In this document: one piece after another, positions 63,689-64,000 of the stretch
How positions within the stretch are numbered: position 1 is the first letter of the stretch
How the letters are laid out: each line of letters starts with the position of its first letter
Notes under the pieces: generated by a model
The model's input: only the letters and a program-made list of their open reading frames with translations
Database searches by the model: none
What the model was told of the DNA's origin: nothing
DNA from: JADLDB01 sp040755835
GTDB lineage: Bacteria; Myxococcota; Myxococcia; Myxococcales; Myxococcaceae
Direction: 5' to 3'
NCBI GenBank assembly: GCA_040755835.1
Contig: JBFMAB010000010.1
Coordinates: 16,719-80,718, forward strand
DNA length: 64,000 bases
Program-made: the position numbers and the translations under genes

Positions 63689-64000
63689 ATGGCAGCGTTG
63701 AAGTGGGTCGTCGTCGTTGTGTGCGGGCTGGGCGGAGTCGGCGCCCTCGGCATGGGCTTCTTGGAGGGCGCGCCGAAGGCCGCGTTGCCCGCCGCGACGA
63801 CGGTGGCCGTGGCGCTGCGGCCGCTGCCGGAGTTCCTCCACGGCGCGGCCCTCGCGCAGCCACCCTCCACGCCGCCTCCCGCGGACAAAGCGCCGGAGCC
63901 CGGGAAGGTCCCCGAGCCGGTGGCGGAGACGCCGGCACCGGAGAAGGCGCCGGAGCCGGTCGCGAAGACGCCGGCGCCGGAGAAGGTGCCCGAGCCGGTG
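63689..64000 (+). CDS. Membrane-anchored Pro-rich repeat protein, N-terminal part (runs off the window end)
   Basis: The frame starts at an ATG with GAGGAG 12 nt before it. A hydrophobic helix (about 5-24, WVVVVVCGLGGVGALGMGF) is followed by an Ala/Pro region and repeats of the form EKAPEPVAKTPAP that continue to the window edge. It looks like a TonB-type or other periplasm-spanning linker. The functional domain is beyond the window. Confidence 0.65.
   Translation, partial: MAALKWVVVVVCGLGGVGALGMGFLEGAPKAALPAATTVAVALRPLPEFLHGAALAQPPSTPPPADKAPEPGKVPEPVAETPAPEKAPEPVAKTPAPEKVPEPV

Overview
The window is very GC-rich, has strong third-position G/C bias, no phage structural genes, no rRNA and no tRNA that I could recognise. 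It reads as chromosomal DNA of a myxobacterium (Myxococcota). The evidence is several proteins that end in a MYXO-CTERM-type sorting tag (Gly-Cys-rich motif, hydrophobic helix, Arg cluster), Cys-rich von Willebrand and MopE-like surface proteins, a giant PilZ-like/Ser-Thr kinase/AAA/TPR protein, many lipoproteins, and scattered housekeeping genes such as an atpA that stands alone. Species cannot be fixed from sequence alone.

Layout. 1-4.3 kb: ferritin-like protein fragment, SET-domain methyltransferase, ADP-ribosylglycohydrolase, then a three-gene zinc/manganese-type ABC importer with GTGA-overlapping genes. 4.4-9.8 kb: glucose-6-phosphate isomerase, a zinc-ribbon membrane protein with a lipoprotein partner, and an orphan F1 alpha subunit (atpA). 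9.9-17.6 kb: transglutaminase-like membrane protein, small exported proteins, a YheT-type hydrolase behind a possible attenuator, a SpoIID-domain protein, and a haem-motif lipoprotein. 17.7-20.4 kb: a five-haem cytochrome lipoprotein and a decayed islet with an intact CcdA antitoxin beside a truncated ccdB and two other gene scraps. 20.4-26 kb: an RND/MMPL exporter divergent from a PhnD-like binding protein with a TatT-like lipoprotein, then an M20 amidohydrolase. 26.5-35.3 kb: DEAD-box helicase, two TPR-type proteins, M3 peptidase with truncated haemoglobin, and an SPFH protein paired with an NAD-kinase-like protein. 35.4-44.6 kb: Cys-rich and von Willebrand surface proteins, a gene broken by a G9 tract, and a histidine kinase. 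44.6-52.9 kb: giant kinase, pyruvate kinase, an EF-G paralogue. 53-61.2 kb: two neighbouring secreted-protein genes each split by one in-frame TAG, then a 2111-codon open frame that looks like two MYXO-CTERM proteins joined without a stop, followed at once by an IS110-family remnant. 61.2-64 kb: archaemetzincin, a fatty-acid-hydroxylase-type protein, and the start of a Pro-rich membrane-anchored protein.

Two themes cut across the genes. First, seven start codons have a TANNNT hexamer 7-12 nt upstream and no Shine-Dalgarno sequence, which points to leaderless transcripts. Second, there are many interrupted or decayed genes (frameshifts, in-frame stops, IS and toxin-antitoxin scraps). One apparent break, the 100-N gap at 28.65 kb, is most likely an assembly artefact: the flanks carry an identical 127-bp sequence, and merging them restores one reading frame.
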